A DNA stretch of 64,000 nt. Origin: Paenibacillus alginolyticus DSM 5050 = NBRC 15375. GTDB lineage: Bacteria; Bacillota; Bacilli; Paenibacillales; NBRC-103111. Of this stretch, positions 43,113-50,541 are shown piece by piece. The notes beneath the pieces are model-generated. The model had not been told where the DNA came from. It saw only the letters and a program-made list of their open reading frames with translations, and searched no databases. Both the position numbers and the translations under genes were made by a program. The stretch lies in NCBI RefSeq assembly GCF_000422905.1, contig NZ_AUGY01000014.1, positions 1 through 64,000 on the forward strand, given 5' to 3'. Position 1 is the first letter of the stretch. Every line of letters starts with the position of its first letter.

Positions 43113-44102
43113 ATGGAACAAGTCATCGTCATAGGTGCGGGTCCTTGCGGATTGTCAGCCGCTATCGCCTTACAGCGCGAAGGGCTTTCACCTTTACTTA
43201 TAGAAAAAAGCTGCATCGTAAATGCCATCTATTTATATCCAACCTATTTACAGTTTTTCAGCACACCAGAGCTGTTGGAAATTGGCGGTTATCCGTTCAC
43301 AACACCTCATGAAAAGCCTTATCGCCAAGAAGCTTTGGTATACTATAGAGAAGTTGCGCGTAGAGAACAGCTGCGAATTCGTTCCTATGAGGAAGTTGTT
43401 TCTATCGAACGATTAGAGACGGGATTTACGGTGCATACGGAGGATCAATTTGGAAAGAAAGCCGCATATAACACGCGCAACGTCATCGTAGCTACGGGCT
43501 ACTTTGATCATCCTAATTTGCTTGGCATTCCCGGTGAAGAACTGCCAAAGACTACACATTATTATAAAGAAGCCCATCCTTATGCCGGAGCCAAAGTAGC
43601 CATTATTGGCGGAAACAACTCCGCAGTCGATGCCGCTATGGATTTGCTCAGAGTTGGCGCTGAAGTTACAGTGGTTTACCGCGGCAAGGACTTCTCAGCC
43701 AACATTAAACCATGGGTTCGTCCGATTTTTGAAAGTATGGTGAAAAAAGGCCGTATTCAAATGTGGTTCGATTCTCAAGTTGAACGTATTGACGAGCATA
43801 CCATTACCGTACGTAAAGCAACCGAACACGTCACTTTAGACAATGACTTCGTACTTGCCCTAACCGGATTTCGACCGGATCGCGGTCTTCTGACCTCCAT
43901 CGGTGTACAATTTCACGTAGAAACCAACGCTCCTCTAGTTCAACCAGATACGATGGAAACGAACATCCCAGGTTTATATGTAGCTGGTGTTGTTGCTTCT
44001 TCTAAATATGATGCGAACGAAATTTTCATTGAGACAGGTCGTATGCATGGTCTGGCCATCACGAAGCATATCGTTTCCAGAACGAACCTCCAATCCAATT
44101 GA
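43113..44102 (+). CDS. bdr: YpdA-family bacillithiol disulfide reductase
   Basis: 329 residues. The N-terminal FAD motif VIVIGAGPCGLSAAIALQ contains the cysteine characteristic of YpdA/Bdr, and the second dinucleotide motif VAIIGGNNSAVDAAMDLL binds NADPH. IVNAIYLYPTYLQFFSTPELL matches the family closely (quoted here as YPTYLQFFSTPE). The enzyme reduces bacillithiol disulfide with NADPH and so supports thiol redox balance in Firmicutes. GGGGAGGTTGTTACA precedes the ATG. The stop codon lies in the loop of the terminator. Confidence 0.92.
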   Translation: MEQVIVIGAGPCGLSAAIALQREGLSPLLIEKSCIVNAIYLYPTYLQFFSTPELLEIGGYPFTTPHEKPYRQEALVYYREVARREQLRIRSYEEVVSIERLETGFTVHTEDQFGKKAAYNTRNVIVATGYFDHPNLLGIPGEELPKTTHYYKEAHPYAGAKVAIIGGNNSAVDAAMDLLRVGAEVTVVYRGKDFSANIKPWVRPIFESMVKKGRIQMWFDSQVERIDEHTITVRKATEHVTLDNDFVLALTGFRPDRGLLTSIGVQFHVETNAPLVQPDTMETNIPGLYVAGVVASSKYDANEIFIETGRMHGLAITKHIVSRTNLQSN

Positions 44103-44120
44103 TTGGAGGTTTTTTCATAT
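44085..44120 (+). terminator. Terminator overlapping the end of bdr
   Basis: AACCTCCAATC and GATTGGAGGTT pair around CAATT, followed by TTTT. The bdr stop codon TGA lies within this hairpin. Confidence 0.9.
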
Positions 44121-44159
44121 GAAAATATTTCCCATTTTTCATAGATTCCTCTTCCATTA

Positions 44160-44202
44160 CGAACATTTGTTTGCTATAATAAAAACAAGAACAAATGTTC
44201 CA
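44160..44202 (+). promoter_or_regulatory. Promoter flanked by two LexA (SOS) boxes
   Basis: CGAACATTTGTTTG (44160-44173) fits the Gram-positive LexA consensus CGAACRNRYGTTYG with one mismatch. A second site at 44188-44201, AGAACAAATGTTCC, has the perfect core GAAC-N4-GTTC. A -10 box TATAAT stands between them at 44175-44180. Two boxes bracketing a -10 box imply tight LexA repression and DNA-damage induction of the gene at 44225. Confidence 0.85.
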
Positions 44203-44224
44203 ATTAGATGAGGAGGTTGTTAAC

Positions 44225-44527
44225 ATGATGAACACCAGTCACAATTTTCGTTTTATTGAGAGGGATTATTGGTACCACAAAGCATTGTGTGACACTGACC
44301 ATCTTCTTCCCGGACAGATTGACGCCATGCTGGACGAAGCACACACCCACTACGCCGATTATACGTTCAAGTTTTATGACGATGGTTCGGTGACAATCAT
44401 AGATAACGACACCAATAACCGCATTAAACCTCGCGAACTAACAGGAGCCGTATATGACTTCTACATTCGCAAGAGAATCTATTTAATTAAAACAAACTTG
44501 ATGGAGAAACAACTCCAATATGCTTAA
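44225..44527 (+). CDS. Small protein under probable SOS control, unknown function (100 residues)
   Basis: 100 residues without signal peptide or membrane helix. It is rich in Tyr, Asp and His: FRFIERDYWYHKALCDTDHL, then YTFKFYDDGSVTIIDND (a beta hairpin), and a basic C-terminal helix VYDFYIRKRIYLIKTNL. I do not recognise the family. ATG 44225 follows GAGGAGGTTGTTAAC (an ATG three bases on is equally possible). The promoter carries two LexA boxes, so a role in DNA-damage response, such as repair, mutagenesis or division arrest, is likely, but nothing in the protein says which. Confidence 0.8.
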   Translation: MMNTSHNFRFIERDYWYHKALCDTDHLLPGQIDAMLDEAHTHYADYTFKFYDDGSVTIIDNDTNNRIKPRELTGAVYDFYIRKRIYLIKTNLMEKQLQYA

Positions 44528-44535
44528 GAACAAAT

Positions 44536-44580
44536 AAGGCCATCTGCATGGACAATGTCCGTACAGATGGCCTTTTCTCT
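44536..44580. terminator. Bidirectional terminator between the SOS gene and the toxin-antitoxin transcript
   Basis: AAGGCCATCTG and CAGATGGCCTT form a perfect 11-bp stem around an inner stem GGACAATGTCC. T-rich tails are present on both sides (TTTTCTCTTT rightwards, TTATTTGTT leftwards). Confidence 0.88.
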
Positions 44581-44715
44581 TTATCGCAACTCTTCTTGAA
44601 TTACCTCTGGCAGACCAAGGGGCATAAGCCCCACAGTCGGAACATTGTCTAAGATGATGTAACGGCCTTTTTCGAATACCTTTCTAAAAAAGCCCTTAAA
44701 TAATAAAAACACCAA
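44581..44715 (-). CDS. Possible small protein or gene fragment behind the Doc toxin (44 residues)
   Basis: A frame of 44 codons starts at TTG 44715, six bases after the toxin stop, and ends exactly at the terminator. The sequence (KGFFRKVFEKGRYIILDNVP, then PLGLPEVIQEELR) reads like a genuine protein C-terminus. There is only a weak ribosome site. It may be a third gene of the toxin-antitoxin transcript or the tail of a lost gene. Confidence 0.35.
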   Translation of the reverse strand: MVFLLFKGFFRKVFEKGRYIILDNVPTVGLMPLGLPEVIQEELR

Positions 44716-44720
44716 GTCGA

Positions 44721-45098
44721 TTAAACCTGATGTTGGAGAACCCATTGCTCTATATCCTCTTCTTTATAAATGCTATCAGCAGTTTTTAATCCTAGTTCAA
44801 TTAATGCTTCTTGACTATACTTTATTGTTACTCCATTCAATTTCAGCAATAGTAACATCGTGGCTGCTCCAACACGTTTATTGCCGTCGACAAACCCATG
44901 GTTTTTTATTAGTGAATAGGTGATAACTGAAATTCTCCTTATAGTTCCCTCATATAAATCTTGCCCATCAAATGTTACGAATGCTTTATTAAGAGCACTT
45001 TCAATCAATCCAATATCCCTAATTCCTTCCGAACCACCTGTAGCTATTACAATTTTCTTATGAAAAGTAATTACGTGAGTAATTTCAATGGATTTCAT
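44721..45098 (-). CDS. Doc/Fic-type toxin (death-on-curing family)
   Basis: 125 residues of the Fic/Doc fold. The signature NHGFVDGNKRVGAATMLLLL corresponds to the Doc motif HxFx(D/N)GNKR, and the N-terminal ITHVITFHKKIVIATGG matches the start of Doc proteins. Doc toxins phosphorylate elongation factor Tu and arrest translation (established for phage P1 Doc); related proteins may AMPylate. It overlaps the upstream antitoxin gene by one base, typical of such modules. Confidence 0.88.
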   Translation of the reverse strand: MKSIEITHVITFHKKIVIATGGSEGIRDIGLIESALNKAFVTFDGQDLYEGTIRRISVITYSLIKNHGFVDGNKRVGAATMLLLLKLNGVTIKYSQEALIELGLKTADSIYKEEDIEQWVLQHQV

Positions 45099-45271
45099 TA
45101 CTTAGCCAGCTCCTCAAGAGCTTCACTATTTTCATTAATAATTTCATCCATCATCTTCTCTAAATTATCTTCATTTCTCGTCTTTAAAAATTCAACAAAA
45201 TCAATTACTTCGATCTTTTTATCTTCTGGCAAGGCTAAAAAGTCCTTAATTAGTTTCTCCTCTAGACTCAT
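45098..45271 (-). CDS. Antitoxin of the Doc-type module
   Basis: 57 residues, acidic and helical: MSLEEKLIKDFLALPEDKKI, VIDFVEFLKTRNEDNLEKMM and an acidic tail ENSEALEELAK. The position directly before a Doc gene with a TAATG overlap identifies it as the antitoxin. The sequence resembles short DUF2281-like antitoxins rather than Phd. The start at 45271 follows GGGAG by eight bases; the frame is open to 45286. It should neutralise the toxin by covering its active site and may repress the operon. Confidence 0.75.
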   Translation of the reverse strand: MSLEEKLIKDFLALPEDKKIEVIDFVEFLKTRNEDNLEKMMDEIINENSEALEELAK

Positions 45272-45292
45272 TACCTTCACTCCCATTTTGTT

Positions 45293-45454
45293 TTACTTTC
45301 TAGTATACACTAATATTGGATCTTTTTTAACATTTACTTCCTGAATTTCTTTCAATAATAACATTGCTGTTATTTCATCTAACGCCGTTGTGTTCTCAAC
45401 ACCTCCCCGACTTAAGGCCGTTGGACTGGCAGCAATAAGGTTAGCCAATTTCAT
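45293..45454 (-). CDS. Small hypothetical protein upstream of the antitoxin (53 residues)
   Basis: The frame encodes 53 residues: ANLIAASPTALSRGGVENTT, ALDEITAMLLLKEIQEVN, then a basic end PILVYTRK. AGGGG lies too close to the ATG at 45454 but is well placed for a TTG two codons later. It ends 22 bases before the antitoxin start and could share its transcript. I do not recognise the family; the amino-acid pattern looks native. Confidence 0.45.
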   Translation of the reverse strand: MKLANLIAASPTALSRGGVENTTALDEITAMLLLKEIQEVNVKKDPILVYTRK

Positions 45455-45854
45455 TCCCCTAGTTCATCGTTACAATATCCATCAACGGTAAATTGTTAAA
45501 TAGATTAATATCCGTATTCATATCCGGACTCCTAACCATCCATTTCTTCCCCTTCTTTCAAGTTGGTTAATAAATGAATTATACCATTTTCGTATAGCGT
45601 TAAGTTTTTTATGAACTTTCGTATGATGTTGTTATATTCTCGACGCCTCATCGACTTAAGCCCAGTATGGGGCCGCGATGCGGTTAGTCGGTGCAGATGA
45701 GTCTGCTGATGGAAATTAAAAAAGAGAGGATTACAAAGTCTTTGAAGACTTTGTTCCCTCCCGATGCTTTCGGTACTTATATGTAACACACTACCAGAAT
45801 GTAGGTGCTTTGAGTCGTTAACAACAATGTAGGAACTATTGTGTCATTGAACAG
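45455..45854. other. Gene-poor region with promoter and palindrome
   Basis: A leftward -10 box TATAAT (complement of 45578-45583) lies before a GAAAGAAGGGG ribosome-like sequence and can start the toxin-antitoxin transcript. A 20-codon frame (MNTDINLFNNLPLMDIVTMN) begins behind GGAG at about 45522 and ends just before the small gene at 45454; it could be a leader peptide. A perfect 22-bp palindrome, ACAAAGTCTT TG AAGACTTTGT, spans 45733-45754. I call no other gene here. Confidence 0.4.
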
Positions 45855-46409
45855 CTAGTTATATCGAAAACAAGTTTGGTTGTGATCATCCACCATGCCA
45901 ACTGCTTGCATATAAGCATAACAAATCGTCGAACCGACGAACTTGAAGCCGCGTTTTTTTAAATCCTTGCTCATCGCATCCGAGATTTCCGTCGTGGCAG
46001 GCACCTGACTCATATCCGTCCAACGATTGTTGATCGGCTTCCCGCCAACGAAGCCCCAGATATAGGAATCAAACGTGCCAAACTCTTCCTGCACTTTAAG
46101 AAAGGCTTTCGCATTTTGAACAACAGACGCTATTTTCAAGCGATTGCGAACGATCCCTGGATTCTCTAGAAGTTCATTCAGCTTCTTATCGTCATAGTTC
46201 ACAATAATCTGCGGATCAAACCCATCGAACGCTTCCCGGTAGCTCTCTCTCTTCTTCAGAATCGTATACCAGCTCAGTCCTGCTTGTGCGCCCTCTAGGT
46301 TAAGCATCTCGAACAAATGGCGATCATCATGGACAGGAACTCCCCATTCATGATCATGGTAATCGATATATAACGGATCTTCATTAACCCAACCGCATCT
46401 TATAGTCAT
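45855..46409 (-). CDS. tag: DNA-3-methyladenine glycosylase I
   Basis: 184 residues, the normal Tag size. The N-terminus RCGWVNEDPLYIDYHDHEWG and the C-terminal MVDDHNQTCFRY supply the zinc ligands (cysteine and histidine at each end) of the Tag zinc snap. LEGAQAGLSWYTILKKRESY forms part of the base-binding site. The enzyme removes 3-methyladenine from alkylated DNA. ATG 46409 stands behind AAGGTGAGTGTTGAA. The 64 bases to the next gene hold no clear terminator. Confidence 0.95.
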   Translation of the reverse strand: MTIRCGWVNEDPLYIDYHDHEWGVPVHDDRHLFEMLNLEGAQAGLSWYTILKKRESYREAFDGFDPQIIVNYDDKKLNELLENPGIVRNRLKIASVVQNAKAFLKVQEEFGTFDSYIWGFVGGKPINNRWTDMSQVPATTEISDAMSKDLKKRGFKFVGSTICYAYMQAVGMVDDHNQTCFRYN

Positions 46410-46494
46410 TTCAACACTCACCTTATCCAAAAATCGAACATGCGTTCTCTGTTTATTATAAAACCTATCCGAAAAGTTGTCCAGTTAGATTTAA

Positions 46495-47301
46495 TTAAAA
46501 TAAGTGAGGCGAAGGAATGCCGTAGAATTGTTTGGTATTATTCAATAACTTAAGTGCCGCTTCTTCCATAGGCAGTCCTTTTAGAAAGGCTATCTGTTCA
46601 ACGACAGCATGGATCATACGCGGATGCGTCTGCTGCCCCTCAAAGGGGCCCTCGAACGGCCATGGACCATCCGTTTCGACCATTAACAGCGCAATCGGAT
46701 ACTCTCGAACAAGTGTACGTATTTCTTCTTCGTAGAGAACGTCCGGTGTTATGGAAATATAATAGTCAGCCTGAATCATTCGCTCCACCGTTGAATGCGA
46801 CCCTTTGAACCAATGAAAATGCGCCTTTTTAATGCCATGCTTCTCAAGTAAGTCGCACACAATGTCAGCATCCTCGTACACAGCGTGCAAGACGACCGGT
46901 TTATCCAAAGACGCTGCCAGCTTCAAGAAGCGCTCAAGCAGTGCAAAGTAAGGCGCTAATTCAAAAGCACGCCCCTCTGCTTCTGCATCAAGCCTCATAT
47001 AATAAGGCAAGCCAATTTCACCAACAGCGACCATCGTAGACGAACGCTCACGAATCCATTGAATTAATTCATTCAACTGATTATCCGTTGGTATTTCTTG
47101 TTCAGGATGATAACCATAGGCAGCAAAAACTTGCTCTGGGGCTTGCATCAGCAGTCGCTCAGTCGCCTTACAAGAGTCCAGATGCCTAGACACTGCTATC
47201 AGTCCCTCGATGTGGCACTCTGCTAATTCCGCTAACAGAGTCGTTGCATCTGTTTCCATGTACATATCGAGATGAATATGAGCATCAATGGCTTTTATCA
47301 T
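46495..47301 (-). CDS. TatD-family metal-dependent hydrolase in the thiamine operon
   Basis: 268 residues with a TIM-barrel metallohydrolase layout: AIDAHIHLDMY (HxHxD), VAVGEIGLPYY with the metal glutamate, VVLHAVYEDAD, KKAHFHWFKGS and VETDGPWPFEGPF. TatD proteins are best known as deoxyribonucleases, but the superfamily includes many amidohydrolases. ATG 47301 follows AGGAGATTACGT and overlaps the end of the upstream ABC ATPase gene by 17 bases, so it is part of the TPP-controlled operon. That context suggests action on a thiamine-related compound (inference). Confidence 0.85.
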   Translation of the reverse strand: MIKAIDAHIHLDMYMETDATTLLAELAECHIEGLIAVSRHLDSCKATERLLMQAPEQVFAAYGYHPEQEIPTDNQLNELIQWIRERSSTMVAVGEIGLPYYMRLDAEAEGRAFELAPYFALLERFLKLAASLDKPVVLHAVYEDADIVCDLLEKHGIKKAHFHWFKGSHSTVERMIQADYYISITPDVLYEEEIRTLVREYPIALLMVETDGPWPFEGPFEGQQTHPRMIHAVVEQIAFLKGLPMEEAALKLLNNTKQFYGIPSPHLF

Positions 47302-48061
47302 ACGTAATCTCCTGACGCAAAAGCCCCTGAATATGCTGCCTAAGCTCTTGAAATTTCGTGTCAAGCATGACAGACTCTTGACGAGGCCTTGCAAACGGAA
47401 TAACCAGCTCTTCTATGACCTTGGCAGGTTTGTTAGAGAGAACATAGATACGATCGGAAAGAAACAGCGCTTCTTCAATGCTATGCGTCACAAATAAAAT
47501 CGAGCGCTTATTCTGTTCCCATATATTTAGCAGCCACGCCTGCATATCTTGCCGGGTAAGTGCGTCTAAAGAGCCGAACGGCTCGTCCAGACACATGAGT
47601 TCCTGCGGACTTAGCAAAGCTCTCAGAAAAGAGACACGCTGCTGCATCCCTCCTGAAAGTACATGCGGAAGCTCTTGCTCATAGCCGCCTAATCCAACCT
47701 TGGGCAGCCACTCCCGTGCTTTTGCCAGAGCGTCTGATCGCGTTTCTCCTGCAACTTCCTGAGCAAGTGCAACGTTGGACTCAATAGAACGCCATGGGAA
47801 CAAAGCAGGCTGCTGTGGCATGTATGAGATTAGACCTTTAGAGCCAGTCACATTCACGCCATCCAGCCACACTTCCCCTGAAGAAGGCTTCACTAGCCCG
47901 CCAATAATGTGAAAAAGAGTGCTCTTTCCGCTGCCTGAGGGGCCGATAAGTGAAACGAACTCCCCTTCTTTAACATGCAAAGAAATATCCGCAAGCACGG
48001 ATACGCGCTGTTTTTTGCCAGGGAACGTTTGATGAATGCCTCTAAGTTCTAATTTACTCAT
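47285..48061 (-). CDS. ABC transporter ATPase for thiamine precursor uptake (ThiZ-like)
   Basis: 258 residues with Walker A LIGPSGSGKSTLFH, Q-loop SYMPQQPALFPWRS, signature LSGGMQQRVSF, Walker B LMCLDEPFGSLDAL and the H-loop FVTHSIEEAL. It belongs to the nitrate/sulfonate/taurine/HMP group of ATPases. Together with the permease (48080) and binding protein (49165) it forms an importer. TPP control indicates that the substrate is a thiamine precursor such as hydroxymethylpyrimidine or its formylamino form. GGGGAGATGAGTTC precedes the ATG. Confidence 0.93.
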   Translation of the reverse strand: MSKLELRGIHQTFPGKKQRVSVLADISLHVKEGEFVSLIGPSGSGKSTLFHIIGGLVKPSSGEVWLDGVNVTGSKGLISYMPQQPALFPWRSIESNVALAQEVAGETRSDALAKAREWLPKVGLGGYEQELPHVLSGGMQQRVSFLRALLSPQELMCLDEPFGSLDALTRQDMQAWLLNIWEQNKRSILFVTHSIEEALFLSDRIYVLSNKPAKVIEELVIPFARPRQESVMLDTKFQELRQHIQGLLRQEITYDKSH

Positions 48062-48079
48062 GAACTCATCTCCCCTTTC

Positions 48080-48847
48080 TTAAGATGACCGTTTCGCGTT
48101 CCATCGAATGACGAGCTTCTCAAGCCCTGCAATGAGCCAGAAAAAGAGTAAGCTGAGCGTAACAATCATCAGAATAGCGACAAATTCGCGATCCGCGCGG
48201 AACGCTGATTTTTGCAAAATCATATAATAGCCCAGTCCAACGCCTCCACCAAGCCATTCGGCAATCACGGCCCCCATCACACTGTATGTAGCCGATATTT
48301 TGAGTCCTGTGAAGAGAAATGGCAAAGCATGCGGCAGCTCTAATTTATAAAAGATTTGCCGTTTGCTGGCGCCGATCATCTGCATATAGTTGTACATGCT
48401 GCGATCTGTTTGCATAAAACCGTCCAAGGTAGACATCGTCACCGGAAAGAAACAGACAAGTGAGATTAATAGAATTTTAGGTAAAATGCCAAAACCGAAT
48501 AAAATGATAAGCAGCGGCCCCAGTGCAATGGTCGGGACATTTTGAGATAAAATAAGCAGCGGGTAAAAGCCAGCCTTTAACGCAGGTACCCGATGCAAGC
48601 AGCTAGCAACAATCACGCCGCCTGTTACACCAGCACTAAACCCAATCAACATTAATCGCAATGTGGCGAATGTGTGCATCCATACTCTGGGCATATCCGT
48701 AGTGCCGTCTTTCCATATTTTGAGCGGACTAGGCAGCAGCCAGCTTGCTGTACCTCCCCAAGTCACGGCAAGCTGCCATAAAAGCAGCAGAAGGATGACC
48801 ACAACAATCGGTGGCCACCCCGCTTTGAACCAGCGATGCTGTTTCAT
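48080..48847 (-). CDS. ABC transporter permease for thiamine precursor uptake (ThiX-like)
   Basis: 255 residues with about six membrane segments and the cytoplasmic EAA-like loop MIGASKRQIFYKLELPHALP. It is a BPD-type inner-membrane permease of the ThiX/SsuC group. Its start overlaps the stop of the thiamine-binding protein gene by one base (TAATG), and the ATPase gene follows after 18 bases. Confidence 0.92.
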   Translation of the reverse strand: MKQHRWFKAGWPPIVVVILLLLLWQLAVTWGGTASWLLPSPLKIWKDGTTDMPRVWMHTFATLRLMLIGFSAGVTGGVIVASCLHRVPALKAGFYPLLILSQNVPTIALGPLLIILFGFGILPKILLISLVCFFPVTMSTLDGFMQTDRSMYNYMQMIGASKRQIFYKLELPHALPFLFTGLKISATYSVMGAVIAEWLGGGVGLGYYMILQKSAFRADREFVAILMIVTLSLLFFWLIAGLEKLVIRWNAKRSS

Positions 48848-49137
48848 TATCTGTATTTCTCCGTCAACTTGTCCATAGAAGCACCCGACGGATTGAAGTA
48901 AATTTTCACCTGCGAAATTACATTAGGACTGCCCATCTCAATCATTGCGGCATTCATGTCTTGAATGATCGCCAGAAGTTGGTCGAGCTCCCCTTCCATC
49001 GTCGTCTCCAGCGGAGATACGAAATACTTCACGCCAGACTTGGCAATAACTTCAATTGCACGATCTACATAGGGGATGACATCTTCATTGTTTTTCGTTT
49101 TCGGAATGATTTGAATACTGACAAGTGCATTAGCCAC
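48847..49137 (-). CDS. Thiamine-binding protein (YkoF/MTH1187-like, DUF77)
   Basis: 96 residues with the ferredoxin-like fold of the MTH1187/YkoF family: ALVSIQIIPKTKNNEDVIPY, VKYFVSPLETTMEGELDQLL and IQDMNAAMIEMGS. Family members such as YkoF bind thiamine or hydroxymethylpyrimidine. The start is GTG at 49137, behind GGAGGGGG. It lies between the binding protein and permease genes, so a role in handling the imported precursor is likely. Confidence 0.87.
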   Translation of the reverse strand: MANALVSIQIIPKTKNNEDVIPYVDRAIEVIAKSGVKYFVSPLETTMEGELDQLLAIIQDMNAAMIEMGSPNVISQVKIYFNPSGASMDKLTEKYR

Positions 49138-49164
49138 TCTAAGTGCCCCCTCCAACAAATCGTG

Positions 49165-50178
49165 TTATTTTGAGCTTTCCGGTAAGAATTTGTTCGTGAA
49201 TGCAGCATCTGCATCGATATTTTTCTCAAGCAGCTTATGATCTAGCATCCAGCTTGCATAATTTTCCCAAACGGATTTTTTTTGTTCGCCCCAACGAGCA
49301 GCATCATCTTGATAACGTGGGCTGAGCCATTTTTGACTGGCAAGCACAAGTTTTTTATCTAGATCTGGCACGGCTTTGATCAAAATATTAGCAGCGTCCT
49401 CAGGCTTGCTGATTGCAAATTGATAACCTTTCGATGCAGCAGCCATGAAGGCTTTAACGAGCTCAGGCTTCTCTTTGATCATTTTCTCACTTGTCGCAAG
49501 AACCGGTGTATAGTAATCCAGTTTATCCGAATATTTGTTCAAATAAATCATGTTCAGCGGCTCGCCGCGCAGCTCGGCATCTACACCTGTCCAAGCATAG
49601 TAAATCCATGCGAAATCAATATCCCGTTTCACGGCTGTGAAATAATCGGCATCACCAATGTTCACGATCTTCACTTTGCTCGGATCTGCTTTCTCGGATT
49701 GCATAAGCGAGTCGATCATCGCACTTTCTGACGGAGCACCCCAACCGCCATACGTTTTTCCCTCAAAATCTTTCGGTGACTTAATGTTCTTCGTTACCGG
49801 CGATGCAAAACCGGATGTATTGTGTTGAATCACCGCAGCAATGGAAACCAACGGCACACCTTGAATTCGTCCTTGCGTAATGCTTTCTTGATAACTGACA
49901 CCGAATTCCGCAGCCCCTGAAGCAATCATCGCATCGGCTCCGCCTTCACCGGGAGCAATAATTTCTACATTTAGTCCTTCTTTTTCAAAAAAGCCTTGAT
50001 CCTTTGCAACGTATAACCCAGTATGGTTCGTATTTGGCGTCCAGTCTAGAACGACTTTCACGTTCGTTAACGGCTTAGTCGTTTGCTTTGCCGGCTGTTC
50101 AGCCACCTTATTGCCGCAACCAGCCAAGGCGACTGACAGGCTGACTAGCATAAGTGGTGCAATTTTCTTCCATTTCAT
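49165..50178 (-). CDS. ABC transporter substrate-binding lipoprotein for thiamine precursor (ThiY-like)
   Basis: 337 residues with a lipoprotein signal peptide (VALAGCGNK) and an NMT1/THI5-like domain. VVLDWTPNTNHTGLYVAKDQ is characteristic of ThiY proteins that bind N-formyl-4-amino-5-aminomethyl-2-methylpyrimidine. GEGGADAMIASGAAEFGVS follows, as in the family. It is the first gene of the operon behind the TPP riboswitch and delivers its ligand to the permease at 48080. GGGGAAACAAAGA precedes the ATG. Confidence 0.93.
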   Translation of the reverse strand: MKWKKIAPLMLVSLSVALAGCGNKVAEQPAKQTTKPLTNVKVVLDWTPNTNHTGLYVAKDQGFFEKEGLNVEIIAPGEGGADAMIASGAAEFGVSYQESITQGRIQGVPLVSIAAVIQHNTSGFASPVTKNIKSPKDFEGKTYGGWGAPSESAMIDSLMQSEKADPSKVKIVNIGDADYFTAVKRDIDFAWIYYAWTGVDAELRGEPLNMIYLNKYSDKLDYYTPVLATSEKMIKEKPELVKAFMAAASKGYQFAISKPEDAANILIKAVPDLDKKLVLASQKWLSPRYQDDAARWGEQKKSVWENYASWMLDHKLLEKNIDADAAFTNKFLPESSK

Positions 50179-50215
50179 TCTTTGTTTCCCCTCTCCACAT
50201 CTCTATTTAACCACA

Positions 50216-50245
50216 AGAAAAAGCCCCCGTTATCCGGGAGCGCCA
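50216..50245 (-). terminator. Riboswitch-controlled terminator
   Basis: GCTCCCG and CGGGGGC pair around GATAA, followed leftwards by TTTTTC. It lies between the TPP aptamer and the first gene, the place expected for transcription control by the riboswitch. Confidence 0.85.
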
Positions 50246-50302
50246 TGAGTAGAAAATGATAAACCCATTCGAAACAAATCGAATGAACGTGCATTTATTA
50301 GA

Positions 50303-50394
50303 GTTCTCTACGCTGGCATTACCCAGATCAGATTAACGGTGAGTGACAATGACGGTCACAATCTCAGCCTGACTTCTCAAGCTCCCGTGGGTTC
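50303..50394 (-). ncRNA. TPP riboswitch (THI element)
   Basis: Read leftwards, CCACGGGAGCTTG, AGGCTGAGATTGTGACC, CTGATCTGGGTAATGCCAGC and GTAGAGA appear in the order of the conserved THI box. CTGAGA and the CTGATCTGG..AATGCCAGCG block are the pyrimidine- and pyrophosphate-sensing parts. With thiamine pyrophosphate bound, the downstream terminator at 50216-50245 should form and switch off the transport operon. Confidence 0.95.
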
Positions 50395-50541
50395 TTATTG
50401 GTTTGTTTATAACATACCTCATGTTCGTACTTATTGCAAACAGAAATGATAATTACATGACGGTATTATGATATATGTTTTTCCAATGCCTATTCTTATT
50501 GGGGCGCTTCACTTAATGAACAGTGGCCTTTATTCATCTAT

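Noticed and set aside
44961..45344. A 127-codon rightward frame across the antitoxin and toxin genes.
   Set aside because: It lies antisense to a well-supported toxin-antitoxin pair and encodes a low-complexity Ser/Phe/Ile-rich product.
45532..45789. An 85-codon leftward frame before the toxin-antitoxin region.
   Set aside because: It has no good ribosome site, runs through the palindrome at 45733-45754 and through the probable promoter at 45578-45583.
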